From JACCZX01 sp963829995 (GTDB lineage: Bacteria > Pseudomonadota > Gammaproteobacteria > Burkholderiales > Burkholderiaceae_F), in contig CAWHKW010000022.1 in NCBI GenBank assembly GCA_963829995.1, positions 62,001 to 126,000 on the forward strand: a DNA stretch of 64,000 nt. The letters are read 5' to 3'. The position numbers and the translations under genes were made by a program. The notes under the pieces are model-generated. The model ran no database searches, had not been told where the DNA came from, and saw nothing but the letters and a program-made list of their open reading frames with translations. Below are positions 1-9,067 of the stretch, in pieces. Numbering within the stretch: position 1 is the first letter of the stretch; the number at the start of each line of letters is the position of its first letter.

Positions 1-360
1 GTCTACGAATCGCAGCCAGCGCGTCTCGAACTGCACCGCTATGTAGTCGGGACTGTTCTCGACGATACGAGCACCAGGCCAGCCTGCCAGCACGTCGCGC
101 AACCGGTTCATCGCGAGGGCGGAGTCCTGCGTGAACGACAGCGGCTCGATCGTTGCGTAGCCGACTGCGTACTCGCCTTCCGGCCACAGCGAAGCCTGGC
201 TGCTGACACTGTTCGGCGAGGGCGACGGCGGCTTCAGTTTGCCTTCACGCAGCCCGGGCTCAGTGGGCGGACGGCCTTTCAGCAAACCGAACTGCCCGGC
301 AGCGAGCAACAGCAGGGGCAGGATTAGAAAGACGACGGCGAGAATCGCAAGGGCACGCAT
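1..360 (-). CDS. DUF1499 family protein, C-terminus cut by window edge
   Basis: The reading frame starts at an ATG at 360 and runs off the left edge, so only 120 residues are visible. The first 20 residues are a hydrophobic membrane anchor or signal (start MRALAILAVVFLILPLLLLA). A linker leads to NSVSSQAS, the hallmark segment of the DUF1499 family, followed by the start of the conserved core (YAVGYATIEPLSF). The family is widespread in proteobacteria and has no firmly assigned function. It starts 7 bases after the stop of the preceding oxidoreductase gene, so it is probably the distal gene of the sigma-factor/radical SAM operon. Family call is fairly sure; role unknown. Confidence 0.75.
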   Translation of the reverse strand, partial: MRALAILAVVFLILPLLLLAAGQFGLLKGRPPTEPGLREGKLKPPSPSPNSVSSQASLWPEGEYAVGYATIEPLSFTQDSALAMNRLRDVLAGWPGARIVENSPDYIAVQFETRWLRFVD

Positions 361-367
361 GGCGCTT

Positions 368-1483
368 TCAGTGGGTTGGACGCTGCAACTTCGCAATGTA
401 GTCGCGATCGATCCGGTCCTTCCAGTGCCACACCCAGCGCCCGGCAAGCGCCCACTGGCCCCATGAGGCGATCGCGTGCTTCGGTCCGGTGGTCAGCAGA
501 TACAGCGCACGCCGTTGCGGCTTGAATGCCGATAATGGTTGCGCGGCGAGCGCGGCAATCAGGTTGCTCGCGAGCGGTGCGGCCGCACGGACCGCGTACA
601 CGCCCGACTTAGGCCGTGGTGTTTCGACCAGCGTCGCAACGTCGCCGGCAGCGAACACGAATGGATGCGAAGTCGATTGCAGATGAGCATTGACGGCGAT
701 GAAGCCAGCCTCGTCGAGTGCGAGCTCAGTGTCGCGCAGCCACGCTGCAGCCGCTGCGCCGGTCACCATCAATGTGGCATCGGTGTCCAGCGTTTGACCC
801 GCTTCTGTGACCACAGCTCTCGGATCGACGCGCCTTGCAATTGCATCGATCACTTCAACGCCGTTTCCCAGCAGCGCGGCAGTCATCAGCGAACGTGCCC
901 GGGGCCCGTGGCCAGGCAGGATAGGTACGCCACCTGTCATCAACCGCACGTGCGCTGGCGAGCGCATCTTGCGCATCCGATAGGTCGCGGCCAGTGCGAT
1001 TTCGGCGCCGCCGGCGCCGCCGCCGATTACGGTCAGACGAAACGGTTCGCGTGCTGCTTCAGCGCGCTGCATGATGTGTTGCCAACCGGCAACGAAGCCG
1101 TCGAACGGACGCAGCGGTAGCGCGTGATCAGGCGCACCTGAGACTGCATTGACGTCGATCACGGCGCCGGTGGCGATCGACAAAACGTCGAAGGTAAGCG
1201 GTTCATCGCGTTCGGTGAATGCAACTCGTTGATCAAGGTCGAGCTTCCGAATAGATGCAGTTATGAACCGCGCACCGGCCGCTCGCACCAGTGCCTCAAA
1301 GTCGACGGTCAGCTCGTCGAGTGAATAGTGGCCGGCGATCCATCCCGGCAACATGCCGCTGTATCGCAGCTGGCTCGACGGTGTGACAACGACGACCTCC
1401 ACGCCGGTTATCCGGCGGCGCGCGATCGCGCGCAGCACGAGCGCGTGCGCCTGCCCACCGCCGGCGAGCAGCAACCGCTTCAT
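368..1483 (-). CDS. FAD/NAD-dependent pyridine nucleotide-disulfide oxidoreductase family protein
   Basis: A 371-residue flavoprotein. The N-terminus LLLAGGGQAHALVL is a dinucleotide-binding GxGxxH fold. A second nucleotide-binding segment, LTVIGGGAGGAEIALA, lies near residue 150, and a C-terminal FAD contact, FVFAAGDVATL, follows. No redox-active CxxxxC pair is seen. It resembles the NDH-2-like family that is often fused to the N-terminus of selenide water dikinase (SelD) in other bacteria. Here it stands alone and no selD is present in the window. Its place in the ArsS-type operon, 30 bases after the glycosyltransferase, suggests a redox step there, but the substrate cannot be read from sequence. 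Confidence 0.85.
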   Translation of the reverse strand: MKRLLLAGGGQAHALVLRAIARRRITGVEVVVVTPSSQLRYSGMLPGWIAGHYSLDELTVDFEALVRAAGARFITASIRKLDLDQRVAFTERDEPLTFDVLSIATGAVIDVNAVSGAPDHALPLRPFDGFVAGWQHIMQRAEAAREPFRLTVIGGGAGGAEIALAATYRMRKMRSPAHVRLMTGGVPILPGHGPRARSLMTAALLGNGVEVIDAIARRVDPRAVVTEAGQTLDTDATLMVTGAAAAAWLRDTELALDEAGFIAVNAHLQSTSHPFVFAAGDVATLVETPRPKSGVYAVRAAAPLASNLIAALAAQPLSAFKPQRRALYLLTTGPKHAIASWGQWALAGRWVWHWKDRIDRDYIAKLQRPTH

Positions 1484-1513
1484 TGCATCTTGCGCGCGCG
1501 GCGACGCGCGGGT

Positions 1514-2209
1514 TCAGCGAGCATCGCGGTAGCGTTGTGCCAGCCGTTGCGGATCGGCGCCGAAAAAGTACGCCAGGCGGAAGCGCCACATCAGCACGAT
1601 CGTGCGTCCAATGCCATGCCGTTGCCAGCGTCGTCCCGAGGTAGTGACACGCGCCCTGATGGCAGCCGGCCACGAAAGCGACTTGGCTCGCTTCGAAAAC
1701 TCGATGTCTTCCATTAAAGCAATCGGCGCAAAGCCAGCCAGTTGCTCGAACGCTCGCCGCGTGACGAAGATCGCCTGGTCGCCGGTGCAGATACCGGTCA
1801 AGCGCGAGCGCCAGTTCATCATTGTCGAGACGACTTTCAACATGGGCTCTTCGGCATCGATGCAAACGTCGAAGCGGCCCCACACGCGGCCGCTCGTTCG
1901 AAGCGCGGCTTCGATCAAACCATCCGCCGCGTCCGGCAGCGCGCTGTCGGCGTGCAGGAACAGCAATACGTCGGCGCCACTTTCGATCGCTGCCTCCGCT
2001 CCCTCATTCATCTGCTGCGCTCGTCCGCGCGACGATTGCAACACCCGGTCGGCGAGCGGCTTCGCCAGCGCCACCGTGGCGTCATCGCTGCCGCCGTCGA
2101 CGACTATCACCCACGTGCCGCGCGCGCGCAGCGCTTGCATTCGAGCAAGCGTCGATTCAATTGCACCGCCTTCGTTGAGCACAGGGACCACCACCGCGAG
2201 CCGCATCAT
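1514..2209 (-). CDS. GT2-fold glycosyltransferase, arsenosugar-cluster type
   Basis: A 231-residue family 2 glycosyltransferase without membrane segments. The N-terminal VVVPVLNEGGAIE is the GT-A nucleotide-binding start. VDGGSDDAT follows, then LLFLHADSAL with the metal-binding acidic motif and an acceptor-side MEDIEFSKR. Length and motifs match the small glycosyltransferase family (TIGR04283 type) that travels with ArsS-type radical SAM genes. It starts 7 bases after the DUF547 stop and is inside the same operon. By context it may attach a sugar to a product of the radical SAM enzyme; the acceptor is inferred only. Confidence 0.85.
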   Translation of the reverse strand: MMRLAVVVPVLNEGGAIESTLARMQALRARGTWVIVVDGGSDDATVALAKPLADRVLQSSRGRAQQMNEGAEAAIESGADVLLFLHADSALPDAADGLIEAALRTSGRVWGRFDVCIDAEEPMLKVVSTMMNWRSRLTGICTGDQAIFVTRRAFEQLAGFAPIALMEDIEFSKRAKSLSWPAAIRARVTTSGRRWQRHGIGRTIVLMWRFRLAYFFGADPQRLAQRYRDAR

Positions 2210-2216
2210 CAGGGTG

Positions 2217-3041
2217 CTAGCGCGCGTCGTTCAGAGCCCAGTCGTACTCCAGAAAGCGGATCGGCACGCGGCCGGAGCGTAGTTGCGCGCGGTCGCCGGG
2301 TGCATCGGCAAGTTGATCTGCGTATTTCGCGACGACGCCATCGATCGACGAAAACGCCTTGTGACCCTTTTCGAAGTCCTGGCCGTACCAATCGAAAATG
2401 CGCGATAGCTCGACTGTCTTTGTTTGCACGTTGTAGCGGTTGCGCGACCGGTCGGCCATGAACCGGGCAAAAAGTTCATCGAGTTGCGCGTCGAGTTTTT
2501 CCGGTGTTAGCGCGCGATTGCTTAACATCGGGCATCCGACCGACGCGCAGTTGACGGCGACGTGTACGCGCGGATCGTCGAACACACCAGGCGCGCGCAT
2601 CATTTCATGCTCGATACCGTCCAGGTGTTGCTGTTTTCCGAGCAGGGTGAAGAATCGGTCTTTCCACGGATTTCCGATCACCGTGCCAAAGTCGCGGATC
2701 GATTTCAGGTTTGGATAGCGCGTCAAAATTTTCTCGATCGTGAACGCGTTGTAAGCGTTGGCAAGGAAGGCATACTGCTCCGGCTTGCTCCAGCCCGCGT
2801 ACTGCGCCGGCGTCACCGCCGACAGCGATTGCAGATACGCAGTCAGCGCGGCGCGATCCTCCGCCATCGCCTTGTAGTTCACTTGGCTGGCATTCGCTTG
2901 ACCGCGGCTATCGCTGGTCAGGCGGACATGTTTGCGCAGCAATGCGTCCCACGCCGAGTGTGCGTGGTCGAAAGTTGGCTGCGCGCGCGCCGTCAACGGC
3001 AGCGCAAGCGCGGTCAGAAGGAACTTACGCCTTGGCTTCAT
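2217..3041 (-). CDS. DUF547 domain secreted protein
   Basis: A 274-residue protein with an N-terminal export signal (KFLLTALALPLTARA) and a DUF547 core. Visible core features are FLANAYNAFTIEKIL, the loop FGTVIGNPWKDRFF, and HVAVNCASVGCPML, the conserved cysteine-containing segment of this family. DUF547 proteins are predicted papain/transglutaminase-like folds with unproven activity. Its ATG overlaps the last bases of the upstream TVP38-reductase gene (3038-3041), so the two are translationally coupled. The pairing of DUF547 with TVP38/reductase genes suggests a shared envelope-linked role, which is inference. Confidence 0.85.
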   Translation of the reverse strand: MKPRRKFLLTALALPLTARAQPTFDHAHSAWDALLRKHVRLTSDSRGQANASQVNYKAMAEDRAALTAYLQSLSAVTPAQYAGWSKPEQYAFLANAYNAFTIEKILTRYPNLKSIRDFGTVIGNPWKDRFFTLLGKQQHLDGIEHEMMRAPGVFDDPRVHVAVNCASVGCPMLSNRALTPEKLDAQLDELFARFMADRSRNRYNVQTKTVELSRIFDWYGQDFEKGHKAFSSIDGVVAKYADQLADAPGDRAQLRSGRVPIRFLEYDWALNDAR

Positions 3042-5308
3042 GCATTGCCGCTGCGCACCTGTGCGTCGTGCATCCCGGCGCCGTGCAGCTCCTTGATTTC
3101 ATCGGCATATGCGCGGCGCTTGTTGCCGCTCATCGACAGCAGCGCCTTCAACACGGCACCCAGGCCGCCGGCGCCACGGCGCCACGTCTGAAAAGCCCTG
3201 AGCACATCCCACTGACCCTGGGTGACGGTCGAACGTTTCCATGCGCCGGCTGCATATTTGTTCGCTTCGGCCAGCGTCGGATAGATGTGGATCGTGCCGA
3301 GAATCTTGTTGAGCCCGATGTTCTGCTTCATCGCCAGCACATACTCGGCAATCAGGTCGCCTGCGTGCTCGCCGACGATCGTCACGCCGAGAATCTTGTC
3401 GGTCCCGGGCGTGGTCAGCACTTTGACAAATCCATCGGCTTCGCCGTCGGCGATAGCGCGGTCCAGATCGTCGATGCCATAGACGGTCTTGGTGTACGCG
3501 ATCTTTTTTTCGATAGCCTCCTGTTCGTTCAAACCGACCCGCGCCACTTCCGGATCGGTGAACGTGGCCCACGGAATCACGCGGTAATCTGCTTTGAACG
3601 TTTTGAACGCACCGAACAGCGCATTGACCGCCGCGTACCACGCCTGATGTGCAGCGGTGTGCGTGAACTGATACGGACCGGCCACGTCGCCGCACGCGTA
3701 GATATTTGGGTAAATCGTTTGCAAAGTGTTGTCGGTCTCGACGGTCTTCTGCTTCGTGACCTGGATGCCGAGCTCTTCGAGCCCGTAGCCGCTGGTGTTC
3801 GGAGCGCGGCCGACGGCGACCAGCACCTGATCGAACTCGATCGTGATCTGCTTGCCTTCATGCTCGGCGATCAAGCGGCGCACGCCGCTGTCCATTTCAA
3901 AGCGCACCGCCTTGTGGCTGAGCCTCACGTCGATGCCTTCGGCGACGAAGCGGTCGCGCACGCGCTGCGACACTTCAGCGTCTTCGCGCACCATCAGTCG
4001 CGGCAGCATTTCAATCTGCGTGACCTTGCTGCCGAGTCGCGCAAACGCCTGCGTCAATTCGCAGCCGATCGGGCCGCCGCCCAGCACGACCAGGCGTTGC
4101 GGCTGCTCGCGCAGACTCCACACCGTGTCGGACGTCAGATAGCCGACCTGATCGAGGCCGGGAATCGGCGGCACGAAGGGTCGTGCGCCGGCGGCAATTG
4201 CGATCGACTTCGTCGTCAGTGTCTTGCGGCCCGCCGCGGTCTCGACTTCGACCGTCCACGGCGACGTGATCTTGGCGGAGCCGGCGATGCAGTCGACGCC
4301 GAGTGCCTGATAGCGCTCGACCGAATCGTGCGGCTCGACTTCCGCGATGACGCGCGACACACGCTCCATCACATCAGCGAAGTTGAACCTCGCGCTCGCC
4401 TGATCGATGCCGAACTCGCGCGAGCGCGCCATGTGCGACAACAGTTTGGCCGAGCGGATCAGCGCCTTCGAAGGCACACAGCCGGTGTTCAGGCAGTCAC
4501 CGCCCATCCTGTGTTTTTCGACCAGCGCGACCTTTGCCTTGGTCGCCGCGCCGATGTAGGCCGACACGAGCCCCGCCGAGCCGGCGCCGATCACGACCAG
4601 GTTGTAATCGTATGACGCGGGACGCTTGTCCTTCCACTTTGCGTAGACCTTGCGTGCCTTGATTGCGTCGAGCACCTTCTTTGCGACCAGGGGAAAGACG
4701 CCCAGCAGCGCGAAAGCTATCAACAGGCCGGCGGAGATCTTGAACTCGCCCAGCTTGGTGCCGGCATACACGTAGACGACGGTGCCCGCAAACATGCCAA
4801 GCTGACTGACCCAATAGAACGTCCACGTGCGGATTTTCGTGAGTCCCATCACCAGATTGACGACGAAAAACGGGAACAGCGGAACCAGCCGTAGCGCAAA
4901 CAGATAAAACGCGCCTTCCTTTTCGATGCCGGCATTGACCGGCGCCAGCCGATCGCTGAATTTCTTCTGCACCCAATCGCGCAACAGCAACCGCGACGCA
5001 AGGAAAGCGAGTGTGGCGCCGATTGCAGACGCAAAGGACACCAGGACCGTGCCGAATACGACGCCGAAAATCGCACCGCCGATCAGCGTGAGGATCGTCG
5101 CCCCAGGAATCGACAGTGCCGCCATCGCGATGTAGGCAACCAGGAAAATCGCTGCGGTCTGCCAGCGGTGCTCGGCGTAGTACGCGTCGATCTTCTCGCG
5201 CTGCGCCTGAAAAAACTCCACCGACACGTACTGTTTGAGATCGAAGATAAAAAACGCAGCAATGGCGGCGACCAATATCAGCGCGATAAACAGGCGAGTC
5301 TTGTTCAT
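3038..5308 (-). CDS. TVP38/TMEM64 membrane domain fused to mercuric reductase-like flavoenzyme
   Basis: A 756-residue two-part protein. Residues 1-215 form a TVP38/TMEM64 (SNARE-associated, DedA-like) membrane domain with several helices and the LSIPGATILTLIGGAIFG core. Residues 232-756 form a dihydrolipoamide dehydrogenase/mercuric reductase-type enzyme, with GAGSAG at 241-246, a redox-active pair in GGDCLNTGCVPSK (C272 and C277), a second NAD site (VVLGGGPIGCEL) and the FAD segment IYACGDV. At the dimer end the usual HPTxxE reads YPTLAE, so the classical catalytic histidine is replaced. There is no N-terminal heavy-metal domain and no C-terminal Cys-Cys, so true mercury reduction is unlikely. 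The gene lies 72 bases after the phosphoesterase and overlaps DUF547. Confidence 0.9.
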   Translation of the reverse strand: MNKTRLFIALILVAAIAAFFIFDLKQYVSVEFFQAQREKIDAYYAEHRWQTAAIFLVAYIAMAALSIPGATILTLIGGAIFGVVFGTVLVSFASAIGATLAFLASRLLLRDWVQKKFSDRLAPVNAGIEKEGAFYLFALRLVPLFPFFVVNLVMGLTKIRTWTFYWVSQLGMFAGTVVYVYAGTKLGEFKISAGLLIAFALLGVFPLVAKKVLDAIKARKVYAKWKDKRPASYDYNLVVIGAGSAGLVSAYIGAATKAKVALVEKHRMGGDCLNTGCVPSKALIRSAKLLSHMARSREFGIDQASARFNFADVMERVSRVIAEVEPHDSVERYQALGVDCIAGSAKITSPWTVEVETAAGRKTLTTKSIAIAAGARPFVPPIPGLDQVGYLTSDTVWSLREQPQRLVVLGGGPIGCELTQAFARLGSKVTQIEMLPRLMVREDAEVSQRVRDRFVAEGIDVRLSHKAVRFEMDSGVRRLIAEHEGKQITIEFDQVLVAVGRAPNTSGYGLEELGIQVTKQKTVETDNTLQTIYPNIYACGDVAGPYQFTHTAAHQAWYAAVNALFGAFKTFKADYRVIPWATFTDPEVARVGLNEQEAIEKKIAYTKTVYGIDDLDRAIADGEADGFVKVLTTPGTDKILGVTIVGEHAGDLIAEYVLAMKQNIGLNKILGTIHIYPTLAEANKYAAGAWKRSTVTQGQWDVLRAFQTWRRGAGGLGAVLKALLSMSGNKRRAYADEIKELHGAGMHDAQVRSGNA

Positions 5309-5380
5309 GATCGATCCCCGCAGTCTTGGATGCCACGCCCTCGCGCAGGCGCCGTTGTGTCGAACCGGCCTGGGAAATTC

Positions 5381-6391
5381 TTACGCGGCTACGGCAAAAC
5401 AAGCGCGCAGCGGCGCGCGGCCCAATGCTTCGTCGACACAAAAGTCGGGTCCATTGAGGATGCGGTGCCGGTACGAAAGATACGCTGGCGAAAGTTTCGG
5501 CCACAAACGATCGAACTCCGCTTCCCATGCGCCTGTATCGAACCGCACCATGAGGGCATCGACGTAAACACCTGCCGCGTCCGCACCGTACAACCGAGCC
5601 GACGAAAGCGCAGACGGTAACGGAGTCGCTGCGAGGCGTGTGATCAACCCGTAACGCGTGTTGGTGAAGTTCGGCATGCCGGCGGCGCCGTTGTTGACGA
5701 CGAAGCGCTCGCCGAGCGGCGTGTCAAACACTTTAAGTGCCGGCAGACACGTATGTGTCGAGGCAAATCCGTCGAGCGCTGCCTGCTCGAACAGCGCGTT
5801 CATTGCAGACGCGCGCTTCGCGTTGTGCAATGAGTCGTGCGCAAAGCGCCATCCGGCCAACGCCCAGCCATCGCCATGCACGATGCCGATACGCGAGTCG
5901 CCGACTTCCGCGACCAGGTGCATCGGCAGCGCGGCCAGTCGCTTACGCAGCCCGGGCTTCAGGGCGTCGGCACGCTTGGCGGCCTCGCGCAGGCGTTCGA
6001 GAATCGCGTTGGAGCGTTCTACGTCCGCGTCGGGAACCGCCTCGGGATAAGCGCAGCCACAGCCATTGGCGGTATCGTCGCCGGCGAGCTCGGTTTCGAC
6101 GTTGCCGCGAAGCGCGATGTGTCGCGCCACGGCGTTGTCGATATGCACAAAGGTATCGGCGTCCGCATCGAACCAATGAAAGTCGCCGTTAAAAACAATC
6201 TCCGTAAGCACCGTCTCGCACTCAGCCATGCGCTCGATCTCGGCCAGCGCGAAGCGATTGCCGTACAGCCCGCCGACGACGTACAGTACTTCGGCGCTCA
6301 ACTCGGCAGCGCGTGCAAACGATGACGGTGAATAACTGTAGGACGCGGGGCAAACGCGGCCGGCAACGGCTTCGCGCGCGAAACCCTTCAT
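5381..6391 (-). CDS. divergent calcineurin-like metallophosphoesterase of ArsS clusters
   Basis: A 336-residue soluble protein with several motifs of the calcineurin-like phosphoesterase fold in order: GLYGN near the N-terminus, FNGDFHWFD, LRGNVETE, GIVHGDGW and STHTCL. The first motif is unusual. Where the family normally has D-x-H-G-N the sequence reads GGLYGN, so the first aspartate and histidine metal ligands are missing. A cysteine pair (GCGCAYP) follows the third motif. It starts 3 bases after the ArsS-type gene, so the two are surely cotranscribed. It may be a catalytically altered phosphatase or a binding protein for the cluster's product. Confidence 0.75.
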   Translation of the reverse strand: MKGFAREAVAGRVCPASYSYSPSSFARAAELSAEVLYVVGGLYGNRFALAEIERMAECETVLTEIVFNGDFHWFDADADTFVHIDNAVARHIALRGNVETELAGDDTANGCGCAYPEAVPDADVERSNAILERLREAAKRADALKPGLRKRLAALPMHLVAEVGDSRIGIVHGDGWALAGWRFAHDSLHNAKRASAMNALFEQAALDGFASTHTCLPALKVFDTPLGERFVVNNGAAGMPNFTNTRYGLITRLAATPLPSALSSARLYGADAAGVYVDALMVRFDTGAWEAEFDRLWPKLSPAYLSYRHRILNGPDFCVDEALGRAPLRACFAVAA

Positions 6392-6394
6392 CGC

Positions 6395-7366
6395 TTAGCC
6401 GGCGAGTGCGCCGCCGCAGGACGAGCCCTGTCCCGCGGTGCATGCGTAGCAGTGATCCGCAATCGCGATCGGGTTGTCGGCGAGGTCGGTCATCAGCAAG
6501 TCCGCCAGGTGAGTGCGGTTTGCACGGCGGCCTTGTTCACGCAACGGGATTGTGAGCATCTGATTGAAGTCACAGTCGTACAGATACCCGCGCCAATCGA
6601 CCGACACCAGATTGCGGCACATCACGCCGGCGAGATTGTCATCGCGATGCGCGCTGCGCAGCAGCGCCATGTAATCGCGAAACAGGCCCTTGCTGATCAA
6701 CGTGCTGCCGAAGCGTGATATGGGTTGGTTGGTAATCGTCAGCAGGCGGTTGAAGCGAATTCCGAAATTCTTACCCAGTAGCTGCTTGTAATCGGACTCG
6801 AGCTTGACTTGCGGCGGCGGCAACGTGGCGCCCTGTGGGTTGTAAACAAGATCGAGCACCAGCTGGGAACCGGGCGCGGCATAGCCGAGCGCGTTCAACT
6901 TCTGCAATCCGCGGATGCTCTTGTCGAACACGCCGGCACCGCGCTGCCGGTCGACGTTGTCCTGCGAATAACAAGGCAACGAAGCCATGACGTGCACACC
7001 TTCGGCTGCAAGGAAGTCCGCCAGTGTTTCCTGCCCGGGTTCCTCGAGGATCGTCAGATTGCAGCGGTCGATCACCTCGGCATGCAGCGCGCGCGCGGCA
7101 CGGACCAGCGACCGAAAATGGATATTCAGCTCGGGTGCGCCGCCCGTGAGGTCGAGAGTGCGAATCGAGCGGGCGCGGATCACTTCGAGCACCAGATCGA
7201 TCGTCGCCCGATCCATCTGCTCGGTGCGGTTCGGGCCGGCATTGACGTGGCAATGCACACACGTCTGATTGCACGTGTAACCCAGATTGACCTGCAATGA
7301 CTCGATCGCACGCCGGCGGATTGGCGGAAAATCGGTGACTCTCAATAGTGGCAGTGTCGCGTGCAT
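6395..7366 (-). CDS. arsS: ArsS-type radical SAM/Cys-rich protein
   Basis: A 323-residue radical SAM enzyme. The cluster-binding CNQTCVHC lies at residues 32-39 (C32, C36, C39), followed by HVNAGPNR, the SAM-binding LTGGAPE and NLTILEEPG. The C-terminal Cys-rich end has C306, C309 and C317 in CYACTAGQGSSCGG. This layout is that of ArsS, which in characterised cyanobacterial systems transfers a deoxyadenosyl group to methylated arsenic to begin arsenosugar formation. Some family members use selenocysteine; here the C-terminal positions are ordinary cysteines. No ArsM methyltransferase is visible nearby, so the substrate in this organism is open. It starts 6 bases after the anti-sigma stop. Confidence 0.85.
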   Translation of the reverse strand: MHATLPLLRVTDFPPIRRRAIESLQVNLGYTCNQTCVHCHVNAGPNRTEQMDRATIDLVLEVIRARSIRTLDLTGGAPELNIHFRSLVRAARALHAEVIDRCNLTILEEPGQETLADFLAAEGVHVMASLPCYSQDNVDRQRGAGVFDKSIRGLQKLNALGYAAPGSQLVLDLVYNPQGATLPPPQVKLESDYKQLLGKNFGIRFNRLLTITNQPISRFGSTLISKGLFRDYMALLRSAHRDDNLAGVMCRNLVSVDWRGYLYDCDFNQMLTIPLREQGRRANRTHLADLLMTDLADNPIAIADHCYACTAGQGSSCGGALAG

Positions 7367-7372
7367 AACTGT

Positions 7373-7557
7373 CTATTGACCCATACGGCGAATCGCCGAC
7401 CGCATAAGGTCGATCTGGCGCTCGAACCTCGAGCACATGTCACAGACCATCAAGTGCAGCCGCAACCGCCACCGCTCGCCGGGTTTGATCGGACGGTCCA
7501 TACGTTCCGACAGCAACCGGTGCGCGTGACTGCACGGAATTCGAATCCAACCGAACC

Positions 7558-7561
<4 letters not shown>
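7373..7561 (-). CDS. small zinc-finger (zf-HC2-like) anti-sigma factor
   Basis: A 62-residue protein read from the ATG at 7561, which overlaps the sigma-factor stop as ATGA. It carries C-S-H-A-H near the N-terminus, then HLMVCDMC, which fits the H-x3-C-x2-C of zinc-binding anti-sigma domains (ZAS). No transmembrane helix follows, so it would be a soluble anti-sigma that could sense redox or metal through its cysteines. A longer start at 7597 is possible but would overlap the sigma gene by 40 bases. Sense and partner are inferred from the overlap. Confidence 0.8.
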
Positions 7562-8127
<566 letters not shown>

Positions 8128-8132
8128 ACCGG

Positions 8133-9035
8133 CTACTTCGTCGACCGCAGCCGCCGGATCAGTGACGAAGTGTCCCAGCGTCCGCCTCCCTTCGCTTGTA
8201 TTTCGGCGTAAAACTGATCGACCAGTGCAGCTACCGGCAAGGGCGCGCCGTTCTTGCGCGCTTCTTCCAGGCACAGGCCGAGATCCTTGCGCATCCAATC
8301 GACAGCGAAGCCGAAATCGAACTTTCCATCGACCATCGTGCCGCCTCGGTTGTCCATCTGCCAGCTTTGCGCCGCCCCTTTGCCGATCACCTGCAACACC
8401 AGCTTCATGTCGAGGCCGGCCGCCTGACCGAACGAGATGCCTTCGGACAGTCCCTGCGCCAGTCCGGCGATGCACAGCTGATTGACCATTTTCGCAAGCT
8501 GGCCGGCGCCGCTATCACCGATCAGCGTCACCGCCTTTGCAAAGGCCATCGCGACCGGCTGCGCGCGATCGAACGCAGGTTTGTCACCGCCGCACATCAC
8601 CGTCAATTGGCCGTTGACCGCTCCCGCCTGGCCGCCGGAGATTGGCGCATCGACAAAGTGCAAACCGCGCTTACGCGCCTCCGAGTGCAACTCGCGCGCG
8701 ATTTTTGCCGACGCAGTGGTGTTATCGACCGCGATCGCATCTTTTCGCATGCCGGCGAATGCGCCGTCATCGCCCAGCATCACGCTCGCCAGATCAGCGT
8801 CGTTGCCGACGCACGAAAAGACGATCTGCGCCGCCGCCGCTGCCTCGCGCGGTGTTTTGGCCGACTTGCCGCCGAACTCCTGCGCCCACTGCTGCGCTTT
8901 TTTCTCGGTCCGGTTGTAGACGGTCACGCGGTGACCGGCGCCGGCCAGATGGCCGGCCATCGGATACCCCATCACGCCGAGGCCGAGAAATGCGACGTCG
9001 TGGGGTGTAACGGATTCGTAGGTTTTGGTCGTCAT
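8133..9035 (-). CDS. NAD(P)-dependent 3-hydroxyisobutyrate dehydrogenase-family oxidoreductase
   Basis: A 300-residue beta-hydroxyacid dehydrogenase. The Rossmann motif GLGVMGYPMAGHL starts near residue 17 and is followed by the NADP-favouring NRTEKK. The substrate-binding signature is DAPISGGQAGAVNGQLT, and the catalytic lysine sits in GAGQLAKMVNQL. The family includes 3-hydroxyisobutyrate dehydrogenase, tartronate semialdehyde reductase and glyoxylate reductases, which cannot be separated here. It is cytosolic and may share transcription with the sigma factor 5 bases downstream, or that sigma may have its own promoter inside this gene. Confidence 0.88.
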   Translation of the reverse strand: MTTKTYESVTPHDVAFLGLGVMGYPMAGHLAGAGHRVTVYNRTEKKAQQWAQEFGGKSAKTPREAAAAAQIVFSCVGNDADLASVMLGDDGAFAGMRKDAIAVDNTTASAKIARELHSEARKRGLHFVDAPISGGQAGAVNGQLTVMCGGDKPAFDRAQPVAMAFAKAVTLIGDSGAGQLAKMVNQLCIAGLAQGLSEGISFGQAAGLDMKLVLQVIGKGAAQSWQMDNRGGTMVDGKFDFGFAVDWMRKDLGLCLEEARKNGAPLPVAALVDQFYAEIQAKGGGRWDTSSLIRRLRSTK

Positions 9036-9067
9036 GATTGATTCTAGGGTACGAGTAAGTAGTGGTT

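Noticed and set aside
2942..4615. A 557-residue plus-strand frame opposite the reductase fusion gene
   Set aside because: Histidine- and arginine-rich shadow of a well-supported minus-strand gene; no family motif and no start site.
3038..5308. True mercuric reductase
   Set aside because: No heavy-metal-binding N-terminal domain, no C-terminal cysteine pair, and no mer genes nearby.
8133..8475. N-terminal extension of the sigma factor into the dehydrogenase gene
   Set aside because: The extra 116 residues are arginine-rich shadow sequence and do not resemble sigma region 1 or 2.
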